From an uncultured Enterobacterales bacterium (GTDB lineage: Bacteria > Pseudomonadota > Gammaproteobacteria > Enterobacterales > Enterobacteriaceae): a stretch of 64,000 nucleotides of DNA. The notes beneath the pieces are model-generated. The model saw only the letters and a program-made list of their open reading frames with translations. It searched no databases and was not told the DNA's origin. The stretch covers positions 1-64,000 of the forward strand of contig CAMLBO010000004.1 in assembly GCA_946478305.1 (NCBI GenBank), given 5' to 3'. Positions within the stretch are counted from its first letter, which is position 1. Each line of letters opens with the position of its first letter. Shown one piece after another: positions 10,049 to 19,413 of the stretch. The position numbers were made by a program, and so were the translations under genes.

Positions 10049-10397
10049 AAAAAACCTTTTAACGTTTTCGTGAGTGACGACGTCTGTTGTTGATCGTTGC
10101 TTGTCCGAGTGCTCCGGCAGGAGAAAACTCAGCGACTGATAAAGCTTTCCAGAACTTTACCACAGGCACTTAAAATTCCCAGATTGTTGCCGATTTGTAA
10201 GTCTGTTAGGCCACGTTTTGCGCAACACGGACATGTGTCACGGTTCCGTATGCCTGGGCTGTACATTTTGAATTCGGCAAAAAGTCAGTTTTTTATGCTT
10301 AATTTTCTGCATTGTGTTGTGAATTCAAAATTTAAATCCGCAGGCTAATCATTAGCATGATTGTTAATGCTATGTAACGTCGGGATGATATAAAAAT
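10049..10397. other. Intergenic region between divergent pepN and MFS gene
   Basis: This ~350 bp segment must hold the pepN promoter and the promoter of the divergent transporter. The part near the transporter is AT-rich and contains two overlapping inverted repeats (10344-10372), listed separately. An 83-codon open frame on the plus strand (10097-10348) has no Shine-Dalgarno and an unstructured, Arg/Leu-rich product, and is not called as a gene. Confidence 0.6.
10344..10372. promoter_or_regulatory. Overlapping palindromes, candidate operator of the MFS gene
   Basis: GCTAATCATTAGC (10344-10356) is a perfect 13-base palindrome. It overlaps TAGCAT (10353-10358), which is complementary to ATGCTA (10367-10372). 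They lie 26 bp upstream of the transporter ATG. Such nested symmetry suggests a repressor site, but no regulator gene is adjacent and no known box is matched. Confidence 0.4.
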
Positions 10398-11810
10398 ATG
10401 AGTAACACCTGCTCGCCCGGGATGGGCTATGAAGATAATAAAATTATAAATAACAGTGTATTATCAGTAAGAATTGATGCCCTTCCCTCCTCTGCCGGAC
10501 TATGGCGATTTATTATTTTGTTGTCATTGGGCGGTTTTTTCGAGCTTTATGACCTTTTCCAGACGGGATATATCAGTTCAGGTTTACTCGCCGAAAACAT
10601 ATTTCATCTGGGTTCAGCCGGCATTTTTGGCATATCCGGTCAGGCCGCGTTCGCATCCGCCACATTTTTAGGCCTGTTTTTAGGGGCCAGCTTGCTGACA
10701 CCCTACGCAGACCGCTTTGGCCGCCGTATTACCTTTATGTTTGCACTGGCCTGGTATGGCTGTTTTTCACTGCTGATGGCCTTTCAGAATCACGCAGAAG
10801 GCATCATTTTTTGCCGTTTTCTGGTGGGCATTGGGCTGGGTCTGGAACTGGTTACCATTGATACGTATCTCACCGAGTGGGTACCGACGCACCTGCGCAG
10901 CCGGGCTTTCGCCTTTGCTTTCTTTATTCAGTTTCTTTCGGTACCCGCTGTAGCGCTTATGTCGTGGTGGCTGGTACCACAAACCTTCTTTGGTTTAACA
11001 GGCTGGCGTTATGTCGTGATCGCCGGGGCGTTTTGCTCGCTGGTGATCTGGCTGGTGAGAAAAAACTTGCCGGAATCAGCGCGCTGGCTAGCGCAACAGG
11101 GGCGCAGCGAAGAAGCTCATCATGTTGTGAGTGCGATGGAAAAGCGTTGCGGTGTTACTGTGAGTCCGGCTTATAACCCGGAAGATGTCGTCGTTGAGTT
11201 GCCGCGCAAAGGAACATTCAAAGAGATCTGGTCCGCGAAGTATCGTTCGCGCACCCTGATGCTGATGACCATGAATTTTTTCCAGGCCATCGGCTTTTTT
11301 GGCTTCGGAAACTGGCTTCCCGCATTGCTTTCCGGTAAAGGGACAAGCGTAACCCATAGCTTACTGTACGCTTTCTTTATCACGCTGGCCTATCCGCTCG
11401 GCTCACTGATTTGCAGCCGCTACGCGGACAAAATCGAGAACAAATGGCAGATTGTCCTCTCATCGCTGATGACGGTCATCTTTGGTACGTTGTTCGCTTT
11501 CCAAACCAGCGCCATCATGCTGATTGTCTGTGGTTTTCTCATTACATACTCTAATGCCTGGCTGACTTACAGCTATCACGCCTATCAGACCGAGGTTTTC
11601 CCGACCCATATTCGTGCACGGGCGGTCGGTTTTTGCTACTCATTCAGCCGTCTCTCCACCGTATTTAGCAGTATTATGATTGGCTTTATTTTGCAATATG
11701 CAGGGACACAAGGTGTGATCGCCTTTATTGTCTTTAGCATGTTAATCGTCATGCTGGTGATTGGCCTATTCGGCCCGAGAACACGGTGTATCAATCTGGA
11801 AAATATTTAA
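10398..11810 (+). CDS. MFS transporter, sugar/metabolite:H+ symporter type
   Basis: A 470-residue inner-membrane protein with about 12 hydrophobic segments and major-facilitator signatures: YADRFGRR in loop 2-3, RFLVGIGLGLEL in helix 4, and an LPESARWL-type segment after helix 6. This pattern is typical of the metabolite:H+ symporter subfamily that includes YaaU, YdjE and NiaP-like niacin carriers. It lies between pepN and pncB, where E. coli has no gene. The next gene, on the same strand, salvages nicotinate, so niacin uptake is an attractive but unproven role. The start is uncertain: ATG at 10398 has a poor ribosome site and ATG at 10422 is an alternative. Confidence 0.75.
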   Translation: MSNTCSPGMGYEDNKIINNSVLSVRIDALPSSAGLWRFIILLSLGGFFELYDLFQTGYISSGLLAENIFHLGSAGIFGISGQAAFASATFLGLFLGASLLTPYADRFGRRITFMFALAWYGCFSLLMAFQNHAEGIIFCRFLVGIGLGLELVTIDTYLTEWVPTHLRSRAFAFAFFIQFLSVPAVALMSWWLVPQTFFGLTGWRYVVIAGAFCSLVIWLVRKNLPESARWLAQQGRSEEAHHVVSAMEKRCGVTVSPAYNPEDVVVELPRKGTFKEIWSAKYRSRTLMLMTMNFFQAIGFFGFGNWLPALLSGKGTSVTHSLLYAFFITLAYPLGSLICSRYADKIENKWQIVLSSLMTVIFGTLFAFQTSAIMLIVCGFLITYSNAWLTYSYHAYQTEVFPTHIRARAVGFCYSFSRLSTVFSSIMIGFILQYAGTQGVIAFIVFSMLIVMLVIGLFGPRTRCINLENI

Positions 11811-12132
11811 TCCTCAGAGCCGGGGGCAACCTGCGCTCCCGGCAACCTCATGTTATGTAAATGTAATAAATCACCGCATTTTTCCCTGCAAAATAGTTAA
11901 CAGAAAGAGCCTTTCTGCGCACTAGCGCACATTTAAGCCTCGACCCATCCCAGACAATTATGATGTGATGAGGGTTCTTTCGCAGGATATTACGGTATAC
12001 TTCACAGACTTTGCTGTTTTATCCAGAATGCTTTTTTATCTGGAATGGTTGGATTGATGCGAACTGCCTTTATAAATTATGTACAGGTTTTTGCCGGCCA
12101 ACCCTTTCTGACGAGGATGCTGTAAACGCGCT
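11811..12132 (+). other. Intergenic region with pncB promoter and leader
   Basis: A GC-rich hairpin (GCCGGG 11819-11824 with CCCGGC 11838-11843) follows the transporter, without a T-run. TATACT at 11996-12001 is a good -10 candidate for pncB and would leave a leader of about 125 nt. That leader contains TCCAGA (12022-12027) and TCTGGA (12039-12044) that can pair around a T-rich loop. GAGGA lies 15 bp before the pncB ATG, which is longer than usual. No NadR-type box was recognised. Confidence 0.45.
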
Positions 12133-13338
12133 ATGACTCCATACGCCTCCCCGATTTTGACTTCGCTGTTAGATACTGATGCCTACAAGCTTCATATGCA
12201 GCAAGCGGTCTTCCACCGCTATCACAATATTAGTGTTGTGGCTGAATTCCGCTGCCGCGGCGATGAACTACTGGGCGAATATGCCAGCCAAATTCGTCAG
12301 CAAATCGTAATGATGGGCGAGCTTGCCCTGACAGATGATGAATTCTCATATCTCTCAGGCCTGCCGTTTTTCAGCGCCGACTACCTCAACTGGCTGAAGA
12401 CTTTCCGCTATAACCCTGAGCACGTTACCGTCTCTGACCGTGAAGGTCATTTGCACGTGCGTATTTCCGGGCCATGGCGCGAAGTCATTATGTGGGAAGT
12501 GCCACTGCTTGCCGTGATTAGCGAGGTTGTGCACCGCCACCGTTCGCCACAGGTCACTGCGCAGATGGCGGTCGAACAGCTGCGTAAGAACCTGGCACGA
12601 TTTAAAGAAGAAGCGGCCGATATCGATATTTCCCGCTTCCGCCTGATGGACTTCGGTACTCGCCGCCGCTTCTCAGGTGACGTGCAGCAGGCGATTGTCA
12701 GCACGCTGAAAGCTGAGTTTCCCTATCTGGTTGGCACCAGTAACTATGATGTCGCCCATAAATTGCAACTTTCACCGGTGGGCACACAGGCGCACGAGTG
12801 GTTCCAGGCACATCAGCAAATCAGCCCGGTTCTGGCCAATAGCCAGAGAGCCGCGCTGCAAGCCTGGCTGGACGAATATCCCGATCAATTGGGTATTGCG
12901 CTGACCGACTGCATAACGATGGATGCCTTCCTGCGTGATTTCGGACCTAAATTTGCCAATGCCTATGAAGGGTTACGCCATGATTCCGGAGACCCGGTTG
13001 AATGGGGTGAAAAAGCCATTGCGCACTACCAAAAGCTGGGTATTGATCCGATGAATAAAACGCTGGTCTTCTCCGATAACCTGGATTTAGACAAAGCTTT
13101 GCATCTGTATCGCCATTTCCACACCCGCGTAAATCTGGTATTTGGGATTGGTACGCGTTTGACCTGCAACATTCCGGGGGTCAAGCCACTGAATATCGTG
13201 ATCAAGCTGGTACAGTGCAACGGCAAACCGGTGGCAAAATTGTCTGACAGTCCGGGTAAAACTATTTGTCAGGACAAAGCCTTTGTTAAAGCGTTACGTA
13301 AAGCTTTCGATTTGCCGCTGGTCAAAAAAGCCTCCTGA
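12133..13338 (+). CDS. pncB: Nicotinate phosphoribosyltransferase
   Basis: PncB converts nicotinate and PRPP to nicotinate mononucleotide, with ATP hydrolysis, in the Preiss-Handler NAD salvage pathway. The 401-residue product begins with the substrate-binding [12 protein letters not shown] segment. It also contains [27 protein letters not shown] and [11 protein letters not shown], whose His is the autophosphorylation site of the family, then LRHDSGDP and [10 protein letters not shown]. It is located between the MFS gene and asnS; in E. coli pncB also neighbours pepN and asnS. Confidence 0.98.
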   Translation: MTPYASPILTSLLDTDAYKLHMQQAVFHRYHNISVVAEFRCRGDELLGEYASQIRQQIVMMGELALTDDEFSYLSGLPFFSADYLNWLKTFRYNPEHVTVSDREGHLHVRISGPWREVIMWEVPLLAVISEVVHRHRSPQVTAQMAVEQLRKNLARFKEEAADIDISRFRLMDFGTRRRFSGDVQQAIVSTLKAEFPYLVGTSNYDVAHKLQLSPVGTQAHEWFQAHQQISPVLANSQRAALQAWLDEYPDQLGIALTDCITMDAFLRDFGPKFANAYEGLRHDSGDPVEWGEKAIAHYQKLGIDPMNKTLVFSDNLDLDKALHLYRHFHTRVNLVFGIGTRLTCNIPGVKPLNIVIKLVQCNGKPVAKLSDSPGKTICQDKAFVKALRKAFDLPLVKKAS

Positions 13339-13342
13339 GTTC

Positions 13343-13373
13343 ATCGTCTGTGGAGTCATTCGCCACAGACGAT
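13343..13373 (+). terminator. pncB terminator
   Basis: An 11-bp perfect stem (13343-13353 with 13363-13373) closes a 9-base loop five bases after the stop codon and runs into a T-rich tract (TGCCCTTTCTC). Its position and shape fit an intrinsic terminator. Confidence 0.75.
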
Positions 13374-13633
13374 TGCCCTTTCTCCTCTGCAACATCCTGT
13401 GCTTTCCTTTATATGTTTTCTTCCTTTATATAGATGTTAATCAGATGAAGGCACATCTATCGCTCAGCAACCCGCAAATTTTCTGTCTCAACCTCTCCTG
13501 AGACAAATGTTGTCCAGACGACGTGATTTCTGCTTGTGTCCTGAGAAAGGCTAAGTAACATAGCAAAATCCCTTTAAATGGGTGTCCGTTAGTTCTCAAT
13601 CACCATCTCAATATATAAGAAAGAGAGAAATTT

Positions 13634-15034
13634 ATGAGCGTTGTGCCTGTAGTCGACGTACTGCAAGGCCGTGCTGCGGTTGACAGTGAAGTCACCGTAC
13701 GCGGTTGGGTGCGTACCCGGAGAGATTCTAAAGCTGGTATCTCCTTCCTCGCCGTTTATGACGGCTCCTGCTTTAATCCGTTACAGGCCGTTGTGAATAA
13801 TTCTCTTCCCAATTATCAGGATGAGGTTCTGCGCCTGACCACCGGTTGCTCTATTGAAGTCACCGGCACCGTTGTCGCTTCACCAGGTGAAGGCCAGAGT
13901 TTTGAACTGCAAGCTACGGCAATTAAAGTGGTTGGCTGGGTTGATGATCCGGACACTTATCCGATGGCGGCAAAACGTCACTCGATCGAGTATTTGCGTG
14001 AAGTGGCTCACCTGCGCCCGCGTACCAACCTGATCGGTGCGGTTGCGCGTGTGCGTAATACCCTGTCGCAGGCCATTCACCGTTTCTATCATGAAAACGG
14101 CTACTTCTGGGTATCAACGCCGCTCATAACGGCATCGGATACAGAAGGCGCTGGCGAAATGTTCCGTGTCTCTACCCTGGATTTCCAAAATCTGCCACGT
14201 ACGGATAAAGGCGAAGTGGATTTCAGCGAAGACTTCTTTGGTAAAGAAGCCTTTCTTACCGTTTCTGGTCAGTTGAATGGTGAAACCTATGCGTGCGCAC
14301 TTTCTAAGGTGTACACCTTCGGCCCAACCTTCCGTGCAGAAAACTCCAATACCAGCCGCCATCTGGCTGAGTTCTGGATGGTTGAACCCGAAGTCGCTTT
14401 TGCCACGCTCGATGACATCGCCGCACTGGCTGAAAGCATGCTGAAGTATGTTTTCCAAGCCGTTCTGGACGAAAGAGCAGACGATATGGCGTTTTTCGCT
14501 GAACGCGTAGACAAAGATGCTGTTTCCCGCCTGCAGCGTTTTGTAACATCAGATTTCGCCCAGGTCGACTATACCGATGCAGTAGAAATACTGATGAATT
14601 GCGGACAGAGATTCGAGAATCCTGTGTCTTGGGGTGTTGATTTATCTTCTGAACACGAACGCTACCTTGCAGAGCAGCATTTTAAAGCGCCGGTGGTGGT
14701 TAAAAATTACCCTAAAGATATCAAAGCATTCTACATGCGAATGAATGATGACGGGAAAACTGTCGCTGCGATGGATGTGCTGGCACCGGGTATTGGTGAG
14801 ATTATCGGGGGGTCACAACGTGAAGAGCGCCTGGATGTGCTGGATGCTCGTCTGGAAGAAATGGGCCTGAATAAAGAAGATTACTGGTGGTATCGCGACC
14901 TTCGCCGCTACGGCACCGTGCCACACTCCGGTTTCGGCTTAGGCTTTGAACGCCTGGTCGCTTATGTGACCGGTGTGCAAAACGTGCGGGACGTCATCCC
15001 GTTCCCACGTACACCACGTAACGCAACCTTCTAA
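13634..15034 (+). CDS. asnS: Asparaginyl-tRNA synthetase
   Basis: AsnRS charges tRNA-Asn with asparagine. The 466-residue class IIb synthetase has an N-terminal OB-fold anticodon-binding domain (about 1-110, [17 protein letters not shown]) and a catalytic domain with motif 2 ([17 protein letters not shown]) and motif 3 ([10 protein letters not shown]) near the C-terminus. The ATG follows AGAAAGAGAG, and the gene is followed by a strong terminator. Synteny pncB-asnS-ompF is conserved with E. coli. Confidence 0.98.
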   Translation: MSVVPVVDVLQGRAAVDSEVTVRGWVRTRRDSKAGISFLAVYDGSCFNPLQAVVNNSLPNYQDEVLRLTTGCSIEVTGTVVASPGEGQSFELQATAIKVVGWVDDPDTYPMAAKRHSIEYLREVAHLRPRTNLIGAVARVRNTLSQAIHRFYHENGYFWVSTPLITASDTEGAGEMFRVSTLDFQNLPRTDKGEVDFSEDFFGKEAFLTVSGQLNGETYACALSKVYTFGPTFRAENSNTSRHLAEFWMVEPEVAFATLDDIAALAESMLKYVFQAVLDERADDMAFFAERVDKDAVSRLQRFVTSDFAQVDYTDAVEILMNCGQRFENPVSWGVDLSSEHERYLAEQHFKAPVVVKNYPKDIKAFYMRMNDDGKTVAAMDVLAPGIGEIIGGSQREERLDVLDARLEEMGLNKEDYWWYRDLRRYGTVPHSGFGLGFERLVAYVTGVQNVRDVIPFPRTPRNATF

Positions 15035-15073
15035 TTAACTAAAATATTTTCCATATAACATTTTAGTTACAAA

Positions 15074-15100
15074 ACTAAGGCCAGCTCAGCTGGCCTTAGT
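15074..15100 (+). terminator. asnS terminator
   Basis: A near-perfect palindrome (ACTAAGGCCAGCT, one base, then its complement) is followed by CATTTTTAAA. The pairing and downstream T-run make it an intrinsic terminator for asnS, ~40 bp after the stop. Confidence 0.85.
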
Positions 15101-15129
15101 CATTTTTAAAGGTAGATCCCTGTCACAAA

Positions 15130-15337
15130 GTTCCCAAGAAATTACATTTTGTAATACATTTTTTCCTACTGAAACAAGTTTAGGAGTTTGGTAGCATTTT
15201 CGCTGTAGATTAAGCAGCCCTCGGATGGAACACTGCGTTCAGACACAGGAGACACCAAACTCTCAACAATAGTTCCCTAAAGAATTATTGACGGCAGTGG
15301 CAGGTGTCCAAATAAAACCAATGAGGGTAATAATAAA
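15130..15337 (+). promoter_or_regulatory. ompF promoter with OmpR-like boxes and MicF-target leader
   Basis: AT-rich repeats around 15140-15170 (ATTACATTTTGTAATACATTT) resemble the OmpR F-boxes of E. coli ompF. The untranslated leader from about 15241 (AGACAC) to the ATG is almost the E. coli ompF leader. It keeps GACACCAAACTCTCA, CAATAGTTCC, TTGACGGCAGTGGCAGGTGTC and ATGAGGGTAATAA. The last element is the region paired by the antisense RNA MicF in E. coli. The transcript start is inferred from this alignment with remembered E. coli sequence. Confidence 0.7.
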
Positions 15338-16483
15338 ATGATGAAGCGCAATATTCTTGCTGTCGTAATTCCTGCTCTGTTGGCTGCTGGTGCAGCAAAC
15401 GCGGCTGAAATCTATAACAAAGACGGCAATAAACTGGACCTGTACGGTAAAGTTGACGCACGTCACCAGTTCTCTGATAACAACGGCGACGATGGTGATC
15501 AGACTTACGTTCGTTTCGGCTTCAAAGGCGAAACTCAAATTACTGACCAACTGACCGGTTACGGCCAGTGGGAATACAACGTTCAGGCTAACCATGCTGA
15601 AGCACAGGGCGACGCAGGCAACAAAACTCGTCTGGGCTTCGCAGGTCTGAAATTCGGCGACTGGGGTTCATTCGACTACGGTCGTAACTACGGCGTGATC
15701 TACGACGTAATGTCTTATACTGACCAATTACCAGTATTCGGTGATGACACCATGTACCAAACCAACGACAACTTCATGGTTGGTCGTTCAAACGGTCTGG
15801 CAACTTACCGTAACAGCAACTTCTTCGGTCTGGTTGATGGCCTGAGCTTCGCTCTTCAGTATCAGGGCAAAAACGAGAACGACCGTAATACAGAAATCGG
15901 CGGCAACGTTCCAAACAGCTCTATCATCACCCAGAACGGTGACGGCGTTGGTACCTCCGTTGCTTATGCACTCGGCAACTCAGGTGTTAGCCTGACCGGT
16001 GCTTACGCTAACTCTAACCGTACTGTTGACCAGAAAACTCAGGCCAACAGCGCACAGGGTAACAAAGCTGAGCAGTATGCATTTGGCGCGAAATACGACG
16101 CTAACAACGTATACCTGGCAACCTTCTACGGTGAATCCCGTAACACTACCGCTTACGGTGGTGACAACCAGGTTGCTAACAAAACTCAGAACTTCGAAGT
16201 GGTTGCTCAGTACCAGTTCGACTTCGGTCTACGCCCATCTATCGCTTACCTGCAATCTAAAGGTAAGGACCTGAACTCTGTTACAGGTAATGGCGCTACC
16301 TACGGCGGCGGCGACGCTGACCTGGTTAAATACATCGAAGTGGGTACCTACTACTACTTCAACAAAAACATGTCCACCTATGTTGACTACAAAATCAACC
16401 TGCTGGACGACAACGACTACACCAAAGCTGCCGGTACAAGTACCGACAACGTTGTTGGCGTTGGCTTGCAATACCAGTTCTAA
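15338..16483 (+). CDS. ompF: OmpF-type general porin
   Basis: An outer-membrane trimeric 16-strand beta-barrel for passive diffusion of small hydrophilic solutes. The 381-residue precursor has a 22-residue signal peptide ([10 protein letters not shown]... ANA) cleaved before AEIYNKDG and ends in the sorting motif LQYQF with terminal Phe. The eyelet basic residues are kept ([25 protein letters not shown]). Loop 3 reads [11 protein letters not shown] where E. coli has PEFGGD, so one constriction Glu is replaced by Val. The gene follows asnS and has an ompF-like leader, which supports the ompF name over ompC. Confidence 0.92.
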   Translation: MMKRNILAVVIPALLAAGAANAAEIYNKDGNKLDLYGKVDARHQFSDNNGDDGDQTYVRFGFKGETQITDQLTGYGQWEYNVQANHAEAQGDAGNKTRLGFAGLKFGDWGSFDYGRNYGVIYDVMSYTDQLPVFGDDTMYQTNDNFMVGRSNGLATYRNSNFFGLVDGLSFALQYQGKNENDRNTEIGGNVPNSSIITQNGDGVGTSVAYALGNSGVSLTGAYANSNRTVDQKTQANSAQGNKAEQYAFGAKYDANNVYLATFYGESRNTTAYGGDNQVANKTQNFEVVAQYQFDFGLRPSIAYLQSKGKDLNSVTGNGATYGGGDADLVKYIEVGTYYYFNKNMSTYVDYKINLLDDNDYTKAAGTSTDNVVGVGLQYQF

Positions 16484-16527
16484 TTTCGCTTGACCGATGT
16501 ACTTACGGGTGCATCCTGAGTGAACTG

Positions 16528-16553
16528 AAAGGCAGGGCTTCGGCTCTGCCTTT
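16528..16553 (+). terminator. Porin terminator
   Basis: An 11-bp stem (AAAGGCAGGGC pairing with GCTCTGCCTTT, one G-U) with a stable TTCG tetraloop is followed by TGCTTTTTAG. Typical intrinsic terminator for a highly expressed porin mRNA. Confidence 0.88.
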
Positions 16554-16718
16554 TGCTTTTTAGGACTCGCTCGCCCTTTTCAATTATCAATATTATTAAT
16601 CTCGAAGGCTGCTTCACAACTCCGCTTTCTTTTTGCCGCAAACGGTTGGCAAACTCACTTTCTGGCGGTAACCTGATGCCCTCTTTCTGCTACATATCAG
16701 GCCATGGAAGTCTTCCCT

Positions 16719-17909
16719 ATGTTTGAAAAAATCACTGCTGCACCTGCTGATCCTATTCTCGGTCTTTCTGATCTTTTCCGCGCTGACGCTCGCCAGGATA
16801 AAATCAATCTTGGGATCGGTGTTTATAAAGACGAAACGGGTAAAACTCCGGTTCTGACCAGCGTGAAGAAAGCCGAGCAATATTTGCTAGAAAACGAAAC
16901 CACCAAAACTTACCTGAGCATTGACGGGCTGCCTGATTTTGCACGTTGTACTCAGGAACTGCTGTTCGGCAAAGACAGCGCTATCATCGCCGACAAACGT
17001 GCACGCACGGCACAAACACCGGGAGGCACAGGCGGCCTGCGTATCGCAGCAGATTTTATCGCAACTCAAACCCGTGCTAAGCGCGTGTGGGTGAGCAACC
17101 CAAGTTGGCCTAACCATAAAGGGGTATTCAATGCCTCTGGTCTCGAAGTTGTAGAGTACAACTATTATGACGCGGCCAATCATGCACTGGATTTTGATGG
17201 CATGTTGAAAAGCCTCAGTGAAGCTCAGGCCGGTGACGTGGTGTTGTTCCATGGTTGCTGTCATAACCCAACAGGTATCGATCCTACAGCAGAGCAGTGG
17301 ACGCAGCTGGCTGAATTGTCCGTCGCTAAAGGCTGGTTGCCGCTGTTTGATTTCGCTTATCAGGGCTTTGCTAAAGGCCTGGAAGAAGATGCACAGGGTC
17401 TGCGTATCTTTGCGGCCAAACATGCCGAATTCCTGGTTGCCAGCTCTTACTCGAAGAACTTTGGACTCTACAACGAACGCGTAGGCGCTTGTACTATAGT
17501 GGCAGCGGATGCCGAAATAGCTGACCGCGCCTTCAGTCAGGTTAAATCCGTTATCCGTGCCAACTACTCCAATCCGCCATCTCACGGTGCCGCGGTTGTG
17601 GCCACTATTCTGGGCAATGAAGCGCTGCGTGCAATCTGGGAACAGGAGCTGAGCGACATGCGTCAACGCATTCACCGTATGCGTCAGCTGTTCGTGACCA
17701 CCCTGCAGGAAAAAGGGGCTCAGCAGGATTTCAGCTTCATCATTAATCAGAACGGCATGTTCTCTTTCAGCGGTCTGACTAAAGACCAGGTTCTGCGTCT
17801 GCGCGATGAGTTCGGCGTGTATGCGGTGAACTCCGGCCGAATCAACGTGGCGGGTATTACGCTCGATAATATGGCGCCACTGTGTGAAGCCATCGTCGCC
17901 GTTCTGTAA
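16719..17909 (+). CDS. aspC: Aspartate aminotransferase
   Basis: AspC is a PLP enzyme interconverting aspartate/2-oxoglutarate and oxaloacetate/glutamate, and it also transaminates aromatic amino acids. The start at 16719 ([12 protein letters not shown]) gives the E. coli length of 396; GGAAG lies 8 bp upstream, and the in-frame ATG at 16704 is rejected. Visible motifs are [40 protein letters not shown] and the PLP Lys in [10 protein letters not shown] (~246), with the carboxylate Arg in SGRINVAG near the end. Confidence 0.98.
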   Translation: MFEKITAAPADPILGLSDLFRADARQDKINLGIGVYKDETGKTPVLTSVKKAEQYLLENETTKTYLSIDGLPDFARCTQELLFGKDSAIIADKRARTAQTPGGTGGLRIAADFIATQTRAKRVWVSNPSWPNHKGVFNASGLEVVEYNYYDAANHALDFDGMLKSLSEAQAGDVVLFHGCCHNPTGIDPTAEQWTQLAELSVAKGWLPLFDFAYQGFAKGLEEDAQGLRIFAAKHAEFLVASSYSKNFGLYNERVGACTIVAADAEIADRAFSQVKSVIRANYSNPPSHGAAVVATILGNEALRAIWEQELSDMRQRIHRMRQLFVTTLQEKGAQQDFSFIINQNGMFSFSGLTKDQVLRLRDEFGVYAVNSGRINVAGITLDNMAPLCEAIVAVL

Positions 17910-17924
17910 TTCATTTCTTCAGAA

Positions 17925-17956
17925 AAAAAACCAGTCAGGCAACTGACTGGTTTTTT
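17925..17956. terminator. Bidirectional terminator between aspC and gloC
   Basis: A 14-bp stem (A-run plus CCAGTCAG) with GCAA loop and matching T-run. Both strands have a T-tract after the stem, so it serves both convergent genes. Confidence 0.9.
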
Positions 17957-17986
17957 CATTTATAGCGTCGGTATTTTCGAAGCGAT

Positions 17987-18634
17987 TTACCAGACCGGCA
18001 ATTCATCCTGCAAGAATGGATTGGTTTTACGTTCATGCCCGAAGTCTGACATTGGGCCATGTCCCGGTATGAAAGCTATATCATCGCCCAATGGCAACAA
18101 CTTGGTTCTGATCGACTGAATCAGCGCCTGATGATCGCCACGCGGGAAATCACTGCGCCCAACGCCACCACGGAAAATAACGTCACCGGAGACTGCCAGA
18201 CGGCTCTTCTCATTAATAAATACAATATGTCCCGGTGTATGCCCAGGACAATGTAAAACACTCAGACACGCCTCCCCCACCAACACCTCATCGCCCTCTT
18301 CCAGCCAGGTATCGGGTGTCAGCGGCGCGCAATCGTCCAGACCAAACATCCGGCTTTGGGCTGGCAGGGATTCGAGCAGGAACAGATCTTCTTTGTGAGG
18401 TCCAACAATCGGGGCTTTAAAATGTTTTGCTACCTGTGCAGCAGCACCGACGTGATCGAGGTGACCGTGTGTCAACAATATCTGACTCACCGAGACGCCT
18501 AAGGTAGCCACTTCGGCGATAATTTTTTCAGCTTCACCACCCGGGTCAACAATCGCTGCCTGAAGAGTTTTACTGCACCAGATAACAGAACAATTTTGGC
18601 TGAACGCCGTGACAGGAATAAGATGGTATTTCAT
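17987..18634 (-). CDS. gloC: Hydroxyacylglutathione hydrolase GloC (type II glyoxalase)
   Basis: A cytosolic metallo-beta-lactamase-fold hydrolase that cleaves S-lactoylglutathione to lactate and glutathione, completing methylglyoxal detoxification. The 215-residue product has the metal motif THGHLDHVG (His56, His58, Asp60, His61), a downstream HCPGHTPGH and VSGDVIF, and FIPGHGPMS near the C-terminus. It lacks the extra C-terminal domain of GloB, which fits the shorter GloC (YcbL). It is followed on the same strand by ycbK upstream in transcription order, ~50 bp apart. Confidence 0.95.
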   Translation of the reverse strand: MKYHLIPVTAFSQNCSVIWCSKTLQAAIVDPGGEAEKIIAEVATLGVSVSQILLTHGHLDHVGAAAQVAKHFKAPIVGPHKEDLFLLESLPAQSRMFGLDDCAPLTPDTWLEEGDEVLVGEACLSVLHCPGHTPGHIVFINEKSRLAVSGDVIFRGGVGRSDFPRGDHQALIQSIRTKLLPLGDDIAFIPGHGPMSDFGHERKTNPFLQDELPVW

Positions 18635-18685
18635 AAGGCTCCACAGCGGCTTATCCCGCCAGGGACAAGCCGAAAATTACACATA

Positions 18686-19234
18686 TCACCAGGTTCTTGC
18701 CGGACCTGTATCGATATGCACAAAGTTGCTTCGTGGATAATATCCTACACCACCCATCTTCATTTTTAACGCAGCTTTGCGGATATTACTCAACTCAATG
18801 CCTTCGATGTGAAAATCCATCGCCTGGCCCTTGGTATGATAACTGTCTTTAGCCACACCGCTGCCCGGCCGGCGCATACTGTTGTTGGTGGCAATGGTCC
18901 GGTAACCCGAAATTAGCTGAACCGGTTTATTGGTCGCCAGCATCACTTGCAGCCGGTAAAGGTGGTCGAACAACGCAGGATCAATACTTTTAACCTTTTC
19001 TGCCCGATAGTCCCTGAACAGATGATTCAATCTGGCCAATTCATCCTTGTTGTAACGCTTTCCATCAAAAAACTCAGTTTTAAGGGTTTCGCCGGTATTT
19101 AAGTTATTAACCACCAAAATACGTGGACGAGGAGTGGAAAGAGTGGCAAAAGCGCGTCCAGGAAGGAGCGCGATACCCATAGCGGCACTACCCAGTGCCA
19201 GCCATTTACGGCGATGCTTGTCGATTTGATCCAT
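18686..19234 (-). CDS. ycbK: YcbK family peptidase M15A-like protein, probable murein endopeptidase
   Basis: The start at 19234 (MDQIDKHRRKWLALG) gives 182 residues, identical in length to E. coli YcbK (MepK), which is reported to cleave crosslinks made by L,D-transpeptidases. The N-terminus carries a twin-arginine motif (HRRKWLAL) with a hydrophobic segment ending in AFA, so Tat export to the periplasm is likely. The D-Ala-D-Ala carboxypeptidase-like zinc site is visible as SYHTKGQAMDFH and NFVHIDTG. It lies next to ldtD on the same strand, pairing a crosslink-making with a crosslink-cutting enzyme. Confidence 0.93.
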   Translation of the reverse strand: MDQIDKHRRKWLALGSAAMGIALLPGRAFATLSTPRPRILVVNNLNTGETLKTEFFDGKRYNKDELARLNHLFRDYRAEKVKSIDPALFDHLYRLQVMLATNKPVQLISGYRTIATNNSMRRPGSGVAKDSYHTKGQAMDFHIEGIELSNIRKAALKMKMGGVGYYPRSNFVHIDTGPARTW

Positions 19235-19413
19235 GAACAGTCTACTACCCGGTAAGAGAGTCAAAATATGGCACAAAAGTTGTACCGTTCCGAACCTTAA
19301 CCGCCTTATTTCAGGGAGTCAACCCACCCATAAAGCAAAACGGGCATGCCACTGAGGCCACACCCGTAATCAGGCCAAATATTCTGACCGCTATCATTTT
19401 AGTTTTACTGCAT

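Noticed and set aside
10097..10348. 83-codon plus-strand ORF between pepN and the MFS gene
   Set aside because: No Shine-Dalgarno, no recognisable domain, biased Arg/Leu content, and it covers the promoter region of two divergent genes.
13283..13501. 72-codon plus-strand ORF over the end of pncB
   Set aside because: Overlaps pncB in another frame and runs through its terminator; product shows no family.
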